A DNA stretch of 64,000 nucleotides from Kribbella flavida DSM 17836 (GCF_000024345.1 NC_013729.1:4154001-4218000); one strand, 5' to 3'. Shown: positions 16,621-25,033, numbered from the stretch's first letter. Notes: generated from the letters alone by a model not told the origin. Translations and numbers: made by a program.

Positions 16621-17369
16621 GCGGATGCTCCAGATCTCACGGTCGTGTCGGAAGGTGGGGTGACAACGTCATCGGCAGCCTGTCCGGCGTCCGGGGAGAG
16701 CACTGCCAGCAGCCCGACCGCGACGACGCCGCCGACCAGCTGGAAGATCACGAAGGCGGGGACCGAGCCCGGCGCGATACCGGCGAACGTGTCGCTGAAC
16801 GCGCGCCCGACCGTGACCGCCGGGTTGGCGAACGAGGTCGAGGAGGTGAACCAGTACGCCGCTGCGATGTACGCGCCGACCGCGGCCGGCGCCAGCGCGG
16901 CACGTCCCGACCGGGCCAGGGCGAAGATCAGCACGACGAGGCCCGCGGTGGCGACCACCTCCGCCAGCCACAGATGCGCACCGCTCCGGTCGGTGCTCGA
17001 CCAGGACACGGCGGCTTCGTCGTACATCAGGTTGGCCAGCACGGCGCCCGCGACACCGCCCACGACCTGCGCCGGCACGTACGCCGCCAGGTCGCGCACC
17101 GTCAGCCCGGTCCCGGCGCGGCGCCCGAGCCACCAGTCGGCCGCCGACACGACCGGGTTGAAGTGCGCTCCGGACACGGGCCCGAAGATCAGAATCAGCA
17201 CCGCGAGCCCGAACGCCGTCGCGAACGCGTTCTCCAGCAGCTGCAGGCCGACGTCGTTCGGGGACAGCGACGCCGCGGCGATTCCGGAACCGACCACGAC
17301 AGCGACCAGCAGCCCGGTCCCCAGCGTTTCGGCCACGGCTCGCCGCCACAGCGGGACGATTGTCCTCAC
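16617..17369 (-). CDS. Aquaporin-family channel of the ars operon (AqpS-like)
   Basis: A 250-residue MIP channel with six hydrophobic segments. The two pore half-helices are FNPVVS (variant of NPA) and FANPAVTVGRAF. In ars operons such channels let arsenite leave down its gradient after ArsC makes it, replacing an ArsB/Acr3 pump. GTG 17369 starts the protein just before the first helix (VRTIVPLWRR) and nine bases after the arsR stop; the larger open frame upstream is only arsR read out of frame. Glycerol or water transport is the alternative role. Confidence 0.88.
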   Translation of the reverse strand: MRTIVPLWRRAVAETLGTGLLVAVVVGSGIAAASLSPNDVGLQLLENAFATAFGLAVLILIFGPVSGAHFNPVVSAADWWLGRRAGTGLTVRDLAAYVPAQVVGGVAGAVLANLMYDEAAVSWSSTDRSGAHLWLAEVVATAGLVVLIFALARSGRAALAPAAVGAYIAAAYWFTSSTSFANPAVTVGRAFSDTFAGIAPGSVPAFVIFQLVGGVVAVGLLAVLSPDAGQAADDVVTPPSDTTVRSGASA

Positions 17370-17377
17370 CGGCGGCA

Positions 17378-17734
17378 CTAGGCGGTGAGAGCGGGCACGG
17401 CGAGCAGATCGGAGATCCACTGCATGCGCTCGCGGACGGGCCAGTAGTAGACCCATGTCCCGCGCCGCTCGCAGTCGACCAGTCCGGCCTCGCGCAGCAC
17501 CTTGAGGTGGTGCGAGATCGTCGGCCCGGAGACGTCGAAGTGCGGGCTGATGTCGCAGACGCACACCTCGTCGCCGGCGGAGGCGATGATCGACAGCAGC
17601 CGCAGTCGCACCGGGTCGGCCAGCGCCTTGAACGCCGCCGCACCCTCGGCGGCCTGAGCGGCGTCCAGCGCGGTCGTCGCGATCGGGGCGCAGCACCCAC
17701 CGGCGGCGGTGGGCGCGAGCTGCTGTTTAGACAT
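17378..17734 (-). CDS. arsR: ArsR-family arsenic-responsive repressor
   Basis: A 118-residue winged-helix repressor. The metalloid site in helix alpha-3 is CVCD (C58, C60), and an extra GGCC pair sits at C14-C15 near the N-terminus, which may supply the third thiol. The recognition helix is GPTISHHLKVLREAGL. As(III) or Sb(III) binding releases DNA. It heads the operon with the aquaporin and arsC, and divides the control region with the flavoprotein at 17812. Confidence 0.93.
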   Translation of the reverse strand: MSKQQLAPTAAGGCCAPIATTALDAAQAAEGAAAFKALADPVRLRLLSIIASAGDEVCVCDISPHFDVSGPTISHHLKVLREAGLVDCERRGTWVYYWPVRERMQWISDLLAVPALTA

Positions 17735-17786
17735 GGGTCTATCTTGACTTCCGTCTAACCAAGAGGCAAGCTGACCGCTGTTTAGA
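17722..17786. promoter_or_regulatory. Putative ArsR operators in the arsR/flavoprotein divergon
   Basis: GCTGTTTAGA occurs twice as a direct repeat (17722-17731 and 17777-17786). Between them are TAGAC-N4-GTCTA (17728-17741), a short palindrome over the arsR start, and GTCTAA (17753-17758), which pairs with the second copy. The array lies between the two divergent starts and probably lets one repressor control both. Confidence 0.5.
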
Positions 17787-17811
17787 TGAACTTCGAGACA
17801 GGTGGACGGAC

Positions 17812-19206
17812 ATGATCGAAGCTCCGGTGGTAGTGATCGGCGCGGGCCCGATCGGCCTGGCCGCGGCCGCGCACCTGGCCGAGCGCGGGACCGACTTCAC
17901 GGTCCTGGAGGCCGGGTCGGGCGTCGCCGCGGCGATCGGCGAGTGGCGGCACGTCAGGCTCTTCAGCCCGTGGCGCTACGACCTCGACCCCGCGGCCCGG
18001 CGACTGCTGGAGCGGGCCGGCGGCTGGATCGAGCCGGACCTCGGCACGCTGCCGACCGGCGGCGACCTGATCGACGGCTATCTCGAGCCGCTCACCAAGA
18101 CCCCGGAGCTGTCCGGCCGCATCCGGTACGGCGCCGAGGTGGTCGCGGTGACCCGCGCCGGCTACGACCGGGTCCGGACCGCGGGTCGCGAGAACGCACC
18201 GTTCCTGGTCCGGCTGACCGACGGGTCCGAGCTGCTCGCCTCGGCCGTGATCGACGCGGCCGGGACCTGGCGGCGCCCGAACGTGCTCGGCGGCTCGGGC
18301 ATCCCGGCCCGCGGCGAGGCGTCCGCCGCCGACCACATCGCGTCCGCGCTGCCCGATGTCCTGGGCAAGGACCGGGACCGGTTCGCGGGCCGTCGTACGG
18401 CGGTGGTCGGCGCCGGGCACTCCGCGGCGACAACACTGCTCGAGCTCGGCGAGCTGTCCGAGCAGGTCCCCGGCACGGAGGTGCTCTGGGTCGTTCGGGG
18501 CACCGACCAGGCCCGGACGTACGGCGGTGGCGACGCCGACGAGCTGCCTGCCCGCGGCGCGCTCGGCACCCGGCTGCAGCGGCTCGTGCGTGCGGGGCGC
18601 GTCGAGCTGGTCGGCGGCTTCCGCACCGAGGAGCTCACGCTCACCACCGACGGTCGCGTCGAACTGGTCGCCGGGGAGCGGCGCATCACCGTCGACACCG
18701 TGGTGAACTCCACCGGCTTCCGGCCCGACCACGACATGGTCGGCGAGCTGCGCCTCGACCTGGACCCGATCCTCGGCTCGACCCGCGCGCTGGCGCCGCT
18801 GATCGACCCGAACAAGCACTCCTGCGGCACCGTGCCGCCGCACGGCGTCGACGAGCTCGCCCACCCCGAGCCCGGGTACTACGCGATCGGCGCCAAGTCG
18901 TACGGCCGGGCACCGACGTTCCTGCTCGCCACCGGCTACGAGCAGGCCCGCTCGGTCGTCGCCGCGCTCGCCGGCGACTGGGAAGCCGCCCGCGATGTCC
19001 AGCTCAACCTGCCCGAAACCGGCGTCTGCTCCTCCGGTCAGGCCCTCGGCGACGCCGAGACGTCGGGCGGCTGCTGCGGCCCGGCCCCGCAGGCGGTGGA
19101 GCTCACCACCTCTGCTGGACGCGGTCCGGCCACCGGAATCACCGGCGGCCTGCTGACCGTGATCGACACCAAGCCGGCCGCCGGGCAGTCGAGCTGCTGC
19201 ACCTGA
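17812..19206 (+). CDS. FAD/NAD(P)-dependent oxidoreductase with cysteine-rich tail, arsenic-linked
   Basis: A 464-residue flavoprotein. The FAD site is VVIGAGPIGLAAAAHLAERG at the N-terminus, and a second Rossmann site is AVVGAGHSAATTL near residue 200; STGFRPDHDM is the C-terminal FAD contact. The last 60 residues are unusual for the family: C406, C421-C422 (GGCCGP) and C462-C463 (SSCCT) form thiol pairs suited to As(III) or another soft metal. It faces the arsR-aquaporin-arsC operon across shared operators. Oxidation of arsenite or methylarsenite is a plausible role but inferred. Confidence 0.85.
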   Translation: MIEAPVVVIGAGPIGLAAAAHLAERGTDFTVLEAGSGVAAAIGEWRHVRLFSPWRYDLDPAARRLLERAGGWIEPDLGTLPTGGDLIDGYLEPLTKTPELSGRIRYGAEVVAVTRAGYDRVRTAGRENAPFLVRLTDGSELLASAVIDAAGTWRRPNVLGGSGIPARGEASAADHIASALPDVLGKDRDRFAGRRTAVVGAGHSAATTLLELGELSEQVPGTEVLWVVRGTDQARTYGGGDADELPARGALGTRLQRLVRAGRVELVGGFRTEELTLTTDGRVELVAGERRITVDTVVNSTGFRPDHDMVGELRLDLDPILGSTRALAPLIDPNKHSCGTVPPHGVDELAHPEPGYYAIGAKSYGRAPTFLLATGYEQARSVVAALAGDWEAARDVQLNLPETGVCSSGQALGDAETSGGCCGPAPQAVELTTSAGRGPATGITGGLLTVIDTKPAAGQSSCCT

Positions 19207-19270
19207 TGCGCCCGGCCGCGACCGTCGGGTACGGCGTTCCGGACCACGCGTTCGGAGCCGTGCTCGACGG

Positions 19271-19711
19271 TCAGCGGCTCGCGGCGGCCGGCAGCGGTGA
19301 GTCGGCGGCGGAGCGCCGCGTCTCGCGCCGGTCGGCAAGGATGATCAGCACGCCGGCCACCGGGAGGAGCAGCGCAGGCGACACCCGCAGGAACGCCAAC
19401 ATCACTGCTCCCCACGCGATCAGTCCCCACCCGAGGGCACCCGGTATACGCAGGTCCCGCCCGGCGGCCCAGACGACGTAGGCGCCGAGCAGGAGCGTCG
19501 GCGCCGCAAAGCTGCCCAGTGAGAGCCAGTACGCCTCTGCTGCTTCGTGTTCCGCCGCACCCTGCGGCGTGATGACGTCCGCCGACAGCAGGCCGGTCTC
19601 GGCCATTCGTCTCCACGCGTCGAGCCGCAACGGCACCGATCCCAGCAGGTGCCCGGCCCCGAGCGTCACGGTGAGCCAACCGGCGAGTCGCTTGATGTGT
19701 CGTGTGTTCAC
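19271..19711 (-). CDS. Small membrane protein (DUF6463-like)
   Basis: A 146-residue protein with about four hydrophobic helices (LAGWLTVTLGAGHLLG, then AAPTLLLGAYVVWAAG, LGWGLIAWGAVMLAF, and SPALLLPVAGVLIILA). The layout fits the DUF6463 family, which is often next to TetR regulators; function unknown. GTG 19711 (VNTRHIKRLAG) is chosen because codons further upstream run into the TetR start region. Its start is only 16 bases from the divergent TetR start. Confidence 0.75.
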   Translation of the reverse strand: MNTRHIKRLAGWLTVTLGAGHLLGSVPLRLDAWRRMAETGLLSADVITPQGAAEHEAAEAYWLSLGSFAAPTLLLGAYVVWAAGRDLRIPGALGWGLIAWGAVMLAFLRVSPALLLPVAGVLIILADRRETRRSAADSPLPAAASR

Positions 19712-19738
19712 ATGCAGGATGTTACGCGTGTCAACATC
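19692..19738. promoter_or_regulatory. TetR promoter and operator between divergent starts
   Basis: On the plus strand, TTGATG (19692-19697), a 17-base spacer and CAGGAT (19715-19720) place transcription at the GTG 19728, so the TetR mRNA looks leaderless. GATGTT (19718-19723) and AACATC (19733-19738) form an inverted repeat over that start, a likely auto-operator. A perfect TTGACA lies on the minus strand at 19734-19729. Confidence 0.5.
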
Positions 19739-20324
19739 GGCTGCCAAGACCTATCACCACGGCGATCTGCGCCGCGCGCTCGTCGCGACGGCTCGCACGC
19801 TCGTCGAGGAGACAGGCCCCGGCAAGCTCACGATGCGGGCGGTCGCCGCCCGGATCGGCGTCTCCCCCGCGGCGCCGTACCGCCACTTCGCCAGCCGTGA
19901 GCTGCTGCTGGCCGCCGTCGCAACGGAGGCGTTCCACGAGCTTGCAGACGTGATCGACACGGAGACGAAGACCGACCCGCTTGCCGCGCTGCACAGCGTG
20001 CTCGCCGAGTACGTCCGGTTCGCGCTCCGCGCCCCGCAGCTCTACCGACTGATGTTCGGCGCAGGCCGCCCCGACCGCGCGCAGCACGCCGATCTGCTCG
20101 CCGCCCAGCACCGCCTGGAGTCAGCGGCCGCCGAGACGTTGCAGCGTGCGGCGGCGGCCGGAGCCATTGCCGCGACCGACCTCGACGACGTACTGCTCAC
20201 CCTGCGCAGCCTCATGCACGGCGTCGCCACCTGGGCGCTCGACGCCCACCTGACCACGGATCAGGCGATGGTGTCGGTGCACGGCGTGCTCGACGTGATG
20301 AACAGAGGCCTGCTCCCCCGATAG
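19728..20324 (+). CDS. TetR-family transcriptional regulator
   Basis: A 198-residue regulator. The N-terminal helix-turn-helix is YHHGDLRRALVATARTL then RAVAARIGVSPAAPYRHF, followed by a TetR_C-type helical ligand domain (LYRLMFG near residue 105 is typical of the TetR_C_33-like group). GTG 19728 is preferred because a promoter placed 7 bases before it would make a leaderless mRNA; ATG 19719 is possible. It is divergent from a small membrane protein that it probably represses. Confidence 0.88.
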   Translation: MSTSAAKTYHHGDLRRALVATARTLVEETGPGKLTMRAVAARIGVSPAAPYRHFASRELLLAAVATEAFHELADVIDTETKTDPLAALHSVLAEYVRFALRAPQLYRLMFGAGRPDRAQHADLLAAQHRLESAAAETLQRAAAAGAIAATDLDDVLLTLRSLMHGVATWALDAHLTTDQAMVSVHGVLDVMNRGLLPR

Positions 20325-20400
20325 TCATTTCACGTGGACTGCAGGGAAGCTGACTCCGGGAGAGAACCGTCCCGGCACGCGAGCCGATTAAGGTCTGGGC

Positions 20401-21027
20401 ATGGAGCAGCAGCGGCGCGGCTACGACTCCCTGCGCCGGACGACGCAGGCACTGCAGACGAGATCCGACATCGCGCAGGCGGCGCGCCGGCTCTTCGTCG
20501 CCCACGGCTGGACCGGGACGACGGTGCGCGACGTGGCGCGGGAGGCCGGGGTCTCGGTGCCGACCGTCTACTCGGCGTACGGCAACAAGGCCGGGCTGAC
20601 GCGCGCCCTGGCCGACGCCGCCGACCTGTCGGCCGACCCGTCCCAGCAACTCGCCGAGCTGGAAGCCGCCGCGGGAGATCCAGCGCGCCAACTGGCCGCG
20701 ATGGTGGCCTACGACCGAAGGCTGTACGAGCGGGCCGGTGACGTGATCACCCTGGTTCGCGAAGCCGGCCGCTCGGAGCCGGAACTGGCGAGCCTCTACC
20801 GCGAGGGTCGCCGCCGCGCCGACGAGACCCGTACCGCGGTCTTCGCCTCCTGGCCCCGCGGCACCCTGCGCACCGGGCTCGACGTGCCCACCGCCGTCGA
20901 CATCTACGCGGCCCTGTGCACCATCGACGTCTTCACCACCCTCACCGAGGAACGCCGCTGGTCCCCCGACCGGGTCGAACAGTGGTGGCGCGGGACAACC
21001 GCTCGCGAACTGCTCGCCGACTCCTGA
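20401..21027 (+). CDS. TetR-family transcriptional regulator
   Basis: A 208-residue regulator with helix-turn-helix TTVRDVAREAGVSVPTVYSAYGNKAGL at residues about 40-66 and a helical C-terminal ligand domain containing RRLYERAGDVITLVREAG. ATG 20401 begins the protein after a 76-base gap. The next gene in the same direction is a mycothiol-dependent enzyme 135 bases away, which may or may not be its target. No clear palindrome was seen before it. Confidence 0.85.
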   Translation: MEQQRRGYDSLRRTTQALQTRSDIAQAARRLFVAHGWTGTTVRDVAREAGVSVPTVYSAYGNKAGLTRALADAADLSADPSQQLAELEAAAGDPARQLAAMVAYDRRLYERAGDVITLVREAGRSEPELASLYREGRRRADETRTAVFASWPRGTLRTGLDVPTAVDIYAALCTIDVFTTLTEERRWSPDRVEQWWRGTTARELLADS

Positions 21028-21162
21028 ACCGAGTTGCTGCACCGGAAGCAGCGACACCTTCATCCAAGCCGGGGGAAGACATCGCCGGTGCCCGGTGTTG
21101 CTGTCGTCGTACCTGCATCGCCTGTTGAGGCGACCGCTCACCGACTGCGCTGGAGACACTCG

Positions 21163-21951
21163 ATGACAAGCACCGCCGACCAGACCATCGACGCACTGCG
21201 CACCGGGCACGACGAGCTGGTGGCGAAGGTGGCCCGCTTCGGTCCGGACGAACTGGTGCGCGATTCGGCCGCTGCCGAGTGGACTGTCGCGCAAGTGCTC
21301 AGCCACCTCGGCAGCGGCGCCGAGATCCACCTCGCCATCCTGGAGAGCGCCCTCGACGGCGGCACCGCCCCCGAGGGCGACTTCTACCAGTCCGTCTGGG
21401 GCCGGTGGGACGCCATGTCCCCCGCCGAGCAGGCCGCGAACTTCCCGGCCGCCAACGAGACGCTGGTGAACCGGTTCGAGAAGCTGGACGACAAGGTCCG
21501 GGCCGAACTGATGGTCGACTTCGGGTTCTTGCCGGAGCCGATCGACCTGGCCGGAGCGGCCGGGATGCGACTCAGCGAGTTCGCCCTGCACTCCTGGGAC
21601 GTTCAGGTCGCCTTCGACTCCACGGCCCGGATCGCGCCGGACGCCACCGCGCTGCTGCTCGACCGCGTCGACGGGCTGCTCGGTTTCGCCGCCAAGGCCG
21701 ACCAGTACGACGGCAAGCTGACCCTGGCCGTGCACACCACTGACCCCAACCGCGATTTCGGCCTGGTCGTCGCCGACACCGTCTCACTCCTCGACGTCCC
21801 CGACTCGGTCGACGGCGAACTGACCGCACCCGCCGAGTACGTCGTCCGCCTGATCACCGGTCGGCACAGGGCCGAGCACACCCCGGCCTCGGTGTCTGTG
21901 ACCGGCCCGGCGACGCTCGACGACCTGCGCCGGATCTTCCCCGGCTACTGA
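21163..21951 (+). CDS. Maleylpyruvate isomerase-family mycothiol-dependent protein
   Basis: A 262-residue protein of the DinB-like/MDMPI group: the N-terminal four-helix domain has TADQTIDALRTGHDEL and WTVAQVLSHLGSGAEI, the metal-site region of mycothiol-dependent enzymes, and the C-terminal MDMPI domain follows from about residue 165. Members use mycothiol as a cofactor for isomerisation or thiol transfer; most have no defined substrate. ATG 21163 has GGAG eight bases before it. It presupposes mycothiol synthesis and so supports an actinobacterial host. Confidence 0.85.
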   Translation: MTSTADQTIDALRTGHDELVAKVARFGPDELVRDSAAAEWTVAQVLSHLGSGAEIHLAILESALDGGTAPEGDFYQSVWGRWDAMSPAEQAANFPAANETLVNRFEKLDDKVRAELMVDFGFLPEPIDLAGAAGMRLSEFALHSWDVQVAFDSTARIAPDATALLLDRVDGLLGFAAKADQYDGKLTLAVHTTDPNRDFGLVVADTVSLLDVPDSVDGELTAPAEYVVRLITGRHRAEHTPASVSVTGPATLDDLRRIFPGY

Positions 21952-22016
21952 TCGCCGGCCCGGGCCACGACGGCGCCGGGCAGGCAGCTGGCGAGTAGAT
22001 GCTTGAGGCAACATTT

Positions 22017-22053
22017 CCGGCACGGCTCTGTGCTCGGCGCGGGGCCGTGCCGG
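22017..22053 (+). terminator. Hairpin between the MDMPI gene and phoX
   Basis: CCGGCACGGC (22017-22026) and GCCGTGCCGG (22044-22053) form a perfect 10-base stem with a 17-base loop, followed by a moderately T-rich TTGTTC...GTGTTT. It could end the MDMPI transcript or act as an attenuator before phoX. Confidence 0.55.
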
Positions 22054-22055
22054 TT

Positions 22056-22088
22056 GTTCAGGTGGTGTTTGCCTGCGGTCTGTCGGTG
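22056..22088 (+). promoter_or_regulatory. Possible PHO box upstream of phoX
   Basis: Three adjacent 11-base units start GTTCAGG (22056), GTTTGCC (22067) and GTCTGTC (22078). Actinobacterial PhoP sites are direct repeats of 11-base units resembling GTTCACC. The fit per unit is partial, but spacing and position before a PhoX gene are right. Confidence 0.35.
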
Positions 22089-22145
22089 CGGTGCAGGATC
22101 GGGGCCGCCGTCCAGCAGCACCCCGATGTCCCAAGGAGCACCGCC

Positions 22146-23582
22146 ATGTCTCTCGACCGCCGTTCCGTACTCCGTGGCGCCGCCGCCGGCGCCACTGGTG
22201 TCGGCCTCGCCACCGTCGGCGCCGTGCCGACCCTCGCCGAGGCCACCCCGGCGCCGCGGCACTCGCCGTACCCGACCCACCGGCCGTTCCCGCCGCTGAT
22301 GGACGACCCGAAGGGTCTGCTCGCGCTGCCGCCGGGCTTCAAGTACACGATCGTCACCCGCGCCGGCGAAACCAAGCTGAAGACCGGGCAGCCCAGCCCG
22401 GCCGCGCACGACGGCATGGCGGTCTTCGGCGCGGGCCGGGGCCACACGCTGATCCGCAACCACGAGATCGGCAGCAACAACGCGCTGGGCGTGCCGCAGC
22501 TCGAGGGCACCGTCTACGACCCCGGTGTCGGTGCGGCCGGCGGGTGCACTGTCGTCTCGGTCGACCGTGACGGCACCAACCGCGGCGAGTGGGTCGGCAT
22601 CTCCGGCACGCTGACCAACTGCGCCGGCGGGCACACGCCGTGGGGCACCTGGCTGACCTGCGAGGAGACCGAGAGCAAGGCCAACGGCACCACTCGACTG
22701 AAGGACCACGGCTACGTCTTCGAGGTCTGGGCCGATGGCGAGACCGCGCACCCGGTCCCGCTCAAGGCCCTCGGCCGGTACGCCCACGAGGCCCTCGCGG
22801 TGGACAAGGACAAGGCCCACATCTACCTGTCCGAGGACGCCTCCGGCCCGAACGGCCTGTTCTACCGCTGGAGCGCGCCGGCCGGCTACCGCCTCGGCAA
22901 GCACAGCTGGCGCGACCTGGCCGACGTCGACTTCGGCACGCTGGAGGCGATGGCCATTCTCGGGGACGACGGCAAGCCGATCCCGGACGTCGCGTACCTG
23001 ACCTCCGCGCAGCTGCTCCGCCCGTTCCGGGTGGCATGGGTGCCGGTGCCCGACCGGGACGCGGTGTCGGTCTCCTGCCGCCGCCAGTTCACCGACGGCC
23101 AGGTCACCCGGGGCAAGAAGTTCGAGGGCGTCTTCGGCACCGACGACGGCGTGTACGTCGTGAACTCCTACGCCAAGTCCGGCACCAGCGACCTGCCGGC
23201 CGACGCGGTCCCGCACGACGGCATGGTCTGGTTCTACAACTACAAGGCCCGGACCATCCAGCTGGTCACCTACTTCCCGGAGAACGCCGCCGCCGACCAG
23301 GGCGCCGCCGCGAAGTACAACGACTACAACTTCGACGGCCCGGACAACGTCACCGTCACGCCGTGGGGCTCGCTCGTGCTCGCCGAGGACGGCAACGCCA
23401 GCAGCCACGTGCTCAGCTCCACCCCGGGCGGCCCGACGTACGCGATCGCCCGCAACATGCTCAACGACTCGGAGTTCACCGGCCCCGCCTTCTCCGCGAA
23501 CGGCGACGTGCTCTTCGTGAACATCCAGAGCCCCGGCATCACCTTCGCCATCACCGGCCCCTGGCGCGACTACCTCGGCTGA
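22146..23582 (+). CDS. phoX: PhoX-family alkaline phosphatase, Tat-exported
   Basis: A 478-residue protein with a twin-arginine signal (LDRRSVLRGAAAG, hydrophobic stretch, cleavage near AEATPA) and the DUF839/PhoX beta-propeller. PhoX enzymes are Ca/Fe-dependent phosphatases folded in the cytosol and exported by Tat to release phosphate from organic esters. Family patches visible are GGCTVVSVD, GGHTPWGTWLTCEE and GRYAHEALAVD. ATG 22146 has AAGGAG nine bases before it. Phosphate control through PhoP is likely in this family and a possible PHO box is present. Confidence 0.9.
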   Translation: MSLDRRSVLRGAAAGATGVGLATVGAVPTLAEATPAPRHSPYPTHRPFPPLMDDPKGLLALPPGFKYTIVTRAGETKLKTGQPSPAAHDGMAVFGAGRGHTLIRNHEIGSNNALGVPQLEGTVYDPGVGAAGGCTVVSVDRDGTNRGEWVGISGTLTNCAGGHTPWGTWLTCEETESKANGTTRLKDHGYVFEVWADGETAHPVPLKALGRYAHEALAVDKDKAHIYLSEDASGPNGLFYRWSAPAGYRLGKHSWRDLADVDFGTLEAMAILGDDGKPIPDVAYLTSAQLLRPFRVAWVPVPDRDAVSVSCRRQFTDGQVTRGKKFEGVFGTDDGVYVVNSYAKSGTSDLPADAVPHDGMVWFYNYKARTIQLVTYFPENAAADQGAAAKYNDYNFDGPDNVTVTPWGSLVLAEDGNASSHVLSSTPGGPTYAIARNMLNDSEFTGPAFSANGDVLFVNIQSPGITFAITGPWRDYLG

Positions 23583-23594
23583 TCCGGTTCCCTG

Positions 23595-23630
23595 CGACGT
23601 ACGGCCGACCCGCCCACCGGCCGTACGTCG
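23595..23630 (+). terminator. Terminator hairpin after phoX
   Basis: CGACGTACGGCC (23595-23606) and GGCCGTACGTCG (23619-23630) form a perfect 12-base stem with a 12-base loop, starting 12 bases past the phoX stop. No T-run, as is common in high-GC actinobacteria. Confidence 0.7.
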
Positions 23631-23686
23631 TGCTCGTCGGTGGTTCTGGGTACAGGTGGGGTGAGCAACTCGACCAGGAGGCCACC

Positions 23687-23878
23687 ATGAGCACCAGCCA
23701 GGTCAACCCGCCGCCCTTCGACGGTCCCGAGCGGGACGACACGATGGACGACGACCAGCAGTCGAACTCGATCAGCGACCGCGCCGAGGACGGCACCCCG
23801 CTGACCGAGACCGGCCTGCCCGACCCCGACGACGCACCGGTCGACGAGGACCCCGACGACCAACTGCTGCGCGACTGA
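23687..23878 (+). CDS. Small acidic disordered protein
   Basis: A 63-residue protein rich in Asp, Glu, Pro and Gln with no hydrophobic core (MSTSQVNPPPF at the start, DPDDQLLRD at the end), so it is probably intrinsically disordered. ATG 23687 has a strong AGGAGG seven bases before it, the main reason to call it a gene. It sits after the phoX terminator as its own unit. Function unknown. Confidence 0.6.
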   Translation: MSTSQVNPPPFDGPERDDTMDDDQQSNSISDRAEDGTPLTETGLPDPDDAPVDEDPDDQLLRD

Positions 23879-23902
23879 CCGGCCGCTGACTTCTCGGGCT
23901 GG

Positions 23903-24961
23903 TCAGGGCCGGCGCCGGAGTTGCCGGGCCAGCACCTTCGCCACGAAGCCGGCGTCGCGGTGCACGCCGCGCAGCGTGTTCGACGAGAAGGACCGCTGGA
24001 ACTCCAGGCCGAGGTACGCCAGCCCCGGATGGGTCAGCGAGACCCCCTTCCTGTGCTGGGGCGCGCCGTTCGCGTCGAGCGCGCCGATGCCGGCGAGGTA
24101 GCCGACCGCGGGCCGGTAGCCGGTAGCGAACAGGACCACGTCGACCGGCTCACGGCTCCCGTCGGACCACACGACGGAGTCCCCGTCGAAGGCGGTGAAC
24201 AACTCGCGCTGATCGAGCCGTCCGGTCGAGAGCGCGTCCTGGTAGATCCCGGTGTCGAAGACCGGCGTACCGCGGATGAGCTGGCGCAGCGCCTGAGGCG
24301 GCAGCAGATCGAGCCGCAGCGTGGTCAGCCAGAAGTGCATGTCCCGGCCGCCGCGGACCTGCGGCACGAACTGCACCGGCGCCCGCACCGCCAGCGTCAC
24401 CTGCGCGACCTCGGCCAATTCGTACCCGACCTGCACGCCGGAGTTGCCCCCGCCGACCACGACCACCCGTCGATCGGCCAAAACCTTCGGATCCCGGTAC
24501 TTCGCCACGTGCATCGCCTGCCCGGTGAAGCCCTGCATGCCCGGCAGCAGCGGTACGTACGGGTTCGCGAACGAGCCGCTCGCGACGACCACCCCGTCGG
24601 CCGTCAGCGTCTCGCCGCTCGCCGTCCGGACCTCGAATCCTCCTCCGCGCTCCTGGACGGACTCGACCCGCTGCCCCGTCCTGATGTCGACGCCCAGCCC
24701 GGCGGCGTACGACTCGAGGTAGGCGACCACCTCGTCCCTGGTGGGGTACCGATCGGGATCGCCGGGGAACGGTGCCCCGGGGAACCCGCTGTACCGGGCC
24801 GGCGAAAACACGGTCAGGCTGTCGTAGTACTGCGGCCACGACCCCGCCACCCGGTTACTTGCCTCCAGCACCACCGGTTCCAGGCCCGCATCCCGCGCCG
24901 CCCGGGCTCCGGCCAAGCCGGACTGTCCCCCACCCACCACTACGATCCGCTGCGTCTTCAC
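23903..24961 (-). CDS. Flavin-containing monooxygenase-like protein (ArsO-like)
   Basis: A 352-residue flavoprotein. FAD site VVVGGGQSGLAGARAARDAG, NADPH site VVVVGGGNSGVQVGYELAE near residue 165, and FATGYRPAVG near residue 290. Length and order match the ArsO-type flavin monooxygenases found with ArsR regulators in actinobacteria, though the reaction of ArsO is not settled. GTG 24961 follows a predicted -10 by six bases, so the mRNA appears leaderless. It is divergent from an ArsR-type regulator ending in Cys-Cys, forming the second ArsR/flavoprotein pair in this window. Confidence 0.82.
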   Translation of the reverse strand: MKTQRIVVVGGGQSGLAGARAARDAGLEPVVLEASNRVAGSWPQYYDSLTVFSPARYSGFPGAPFPGDPDRYPTRDEVVAYLESYAAGLGVDIRTGQRVESVQERGGGFEVRTASGETLTADGVVVASGSFANPYVPLLPGMQGFTGQAMHVAKYRDPKVLADRRVVVVGGGNSGVQVGYELAEVAQVTLAVRAPVQFVPQVRGGRDMHFWLTTLRLDLLPPQALRQLIRGTPVFDTGIYQDALSTGRLDQRELFTAFDGDSVVWSDGSREPVDVVLFATGYRPAVGYLAGIGALDANGAPQHRKGVSLTHPGLAYLGLEFQRSFSSNTLRGVHRDAGFVAKVLARQLRRRP

Positions 24962-24967
24962 CAGAAG

Positions 24968-24995
24968 AAGATATCAACAATCTTTAATACGTCAA
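24968..24995 (-). promoter_or_regulatory. Promoter of the ArsO-like gene
   Basis: Reading the minus strand, TTGACG (24995-24990), a 16-base spacer and TATCTT (24973-24968) precede GTG 24961 by six bases, predicting a leaderless transcript. The surrounding 24962-25018 is far more AT-rich than the rest of the window, as expected for a regulated divergent promoter. Confidence 0.6.
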
Positions 24996-25033
24996 TCCCT
25001 CGATAACTTGTAGCATTCGGGTGGAGGTGCCAG

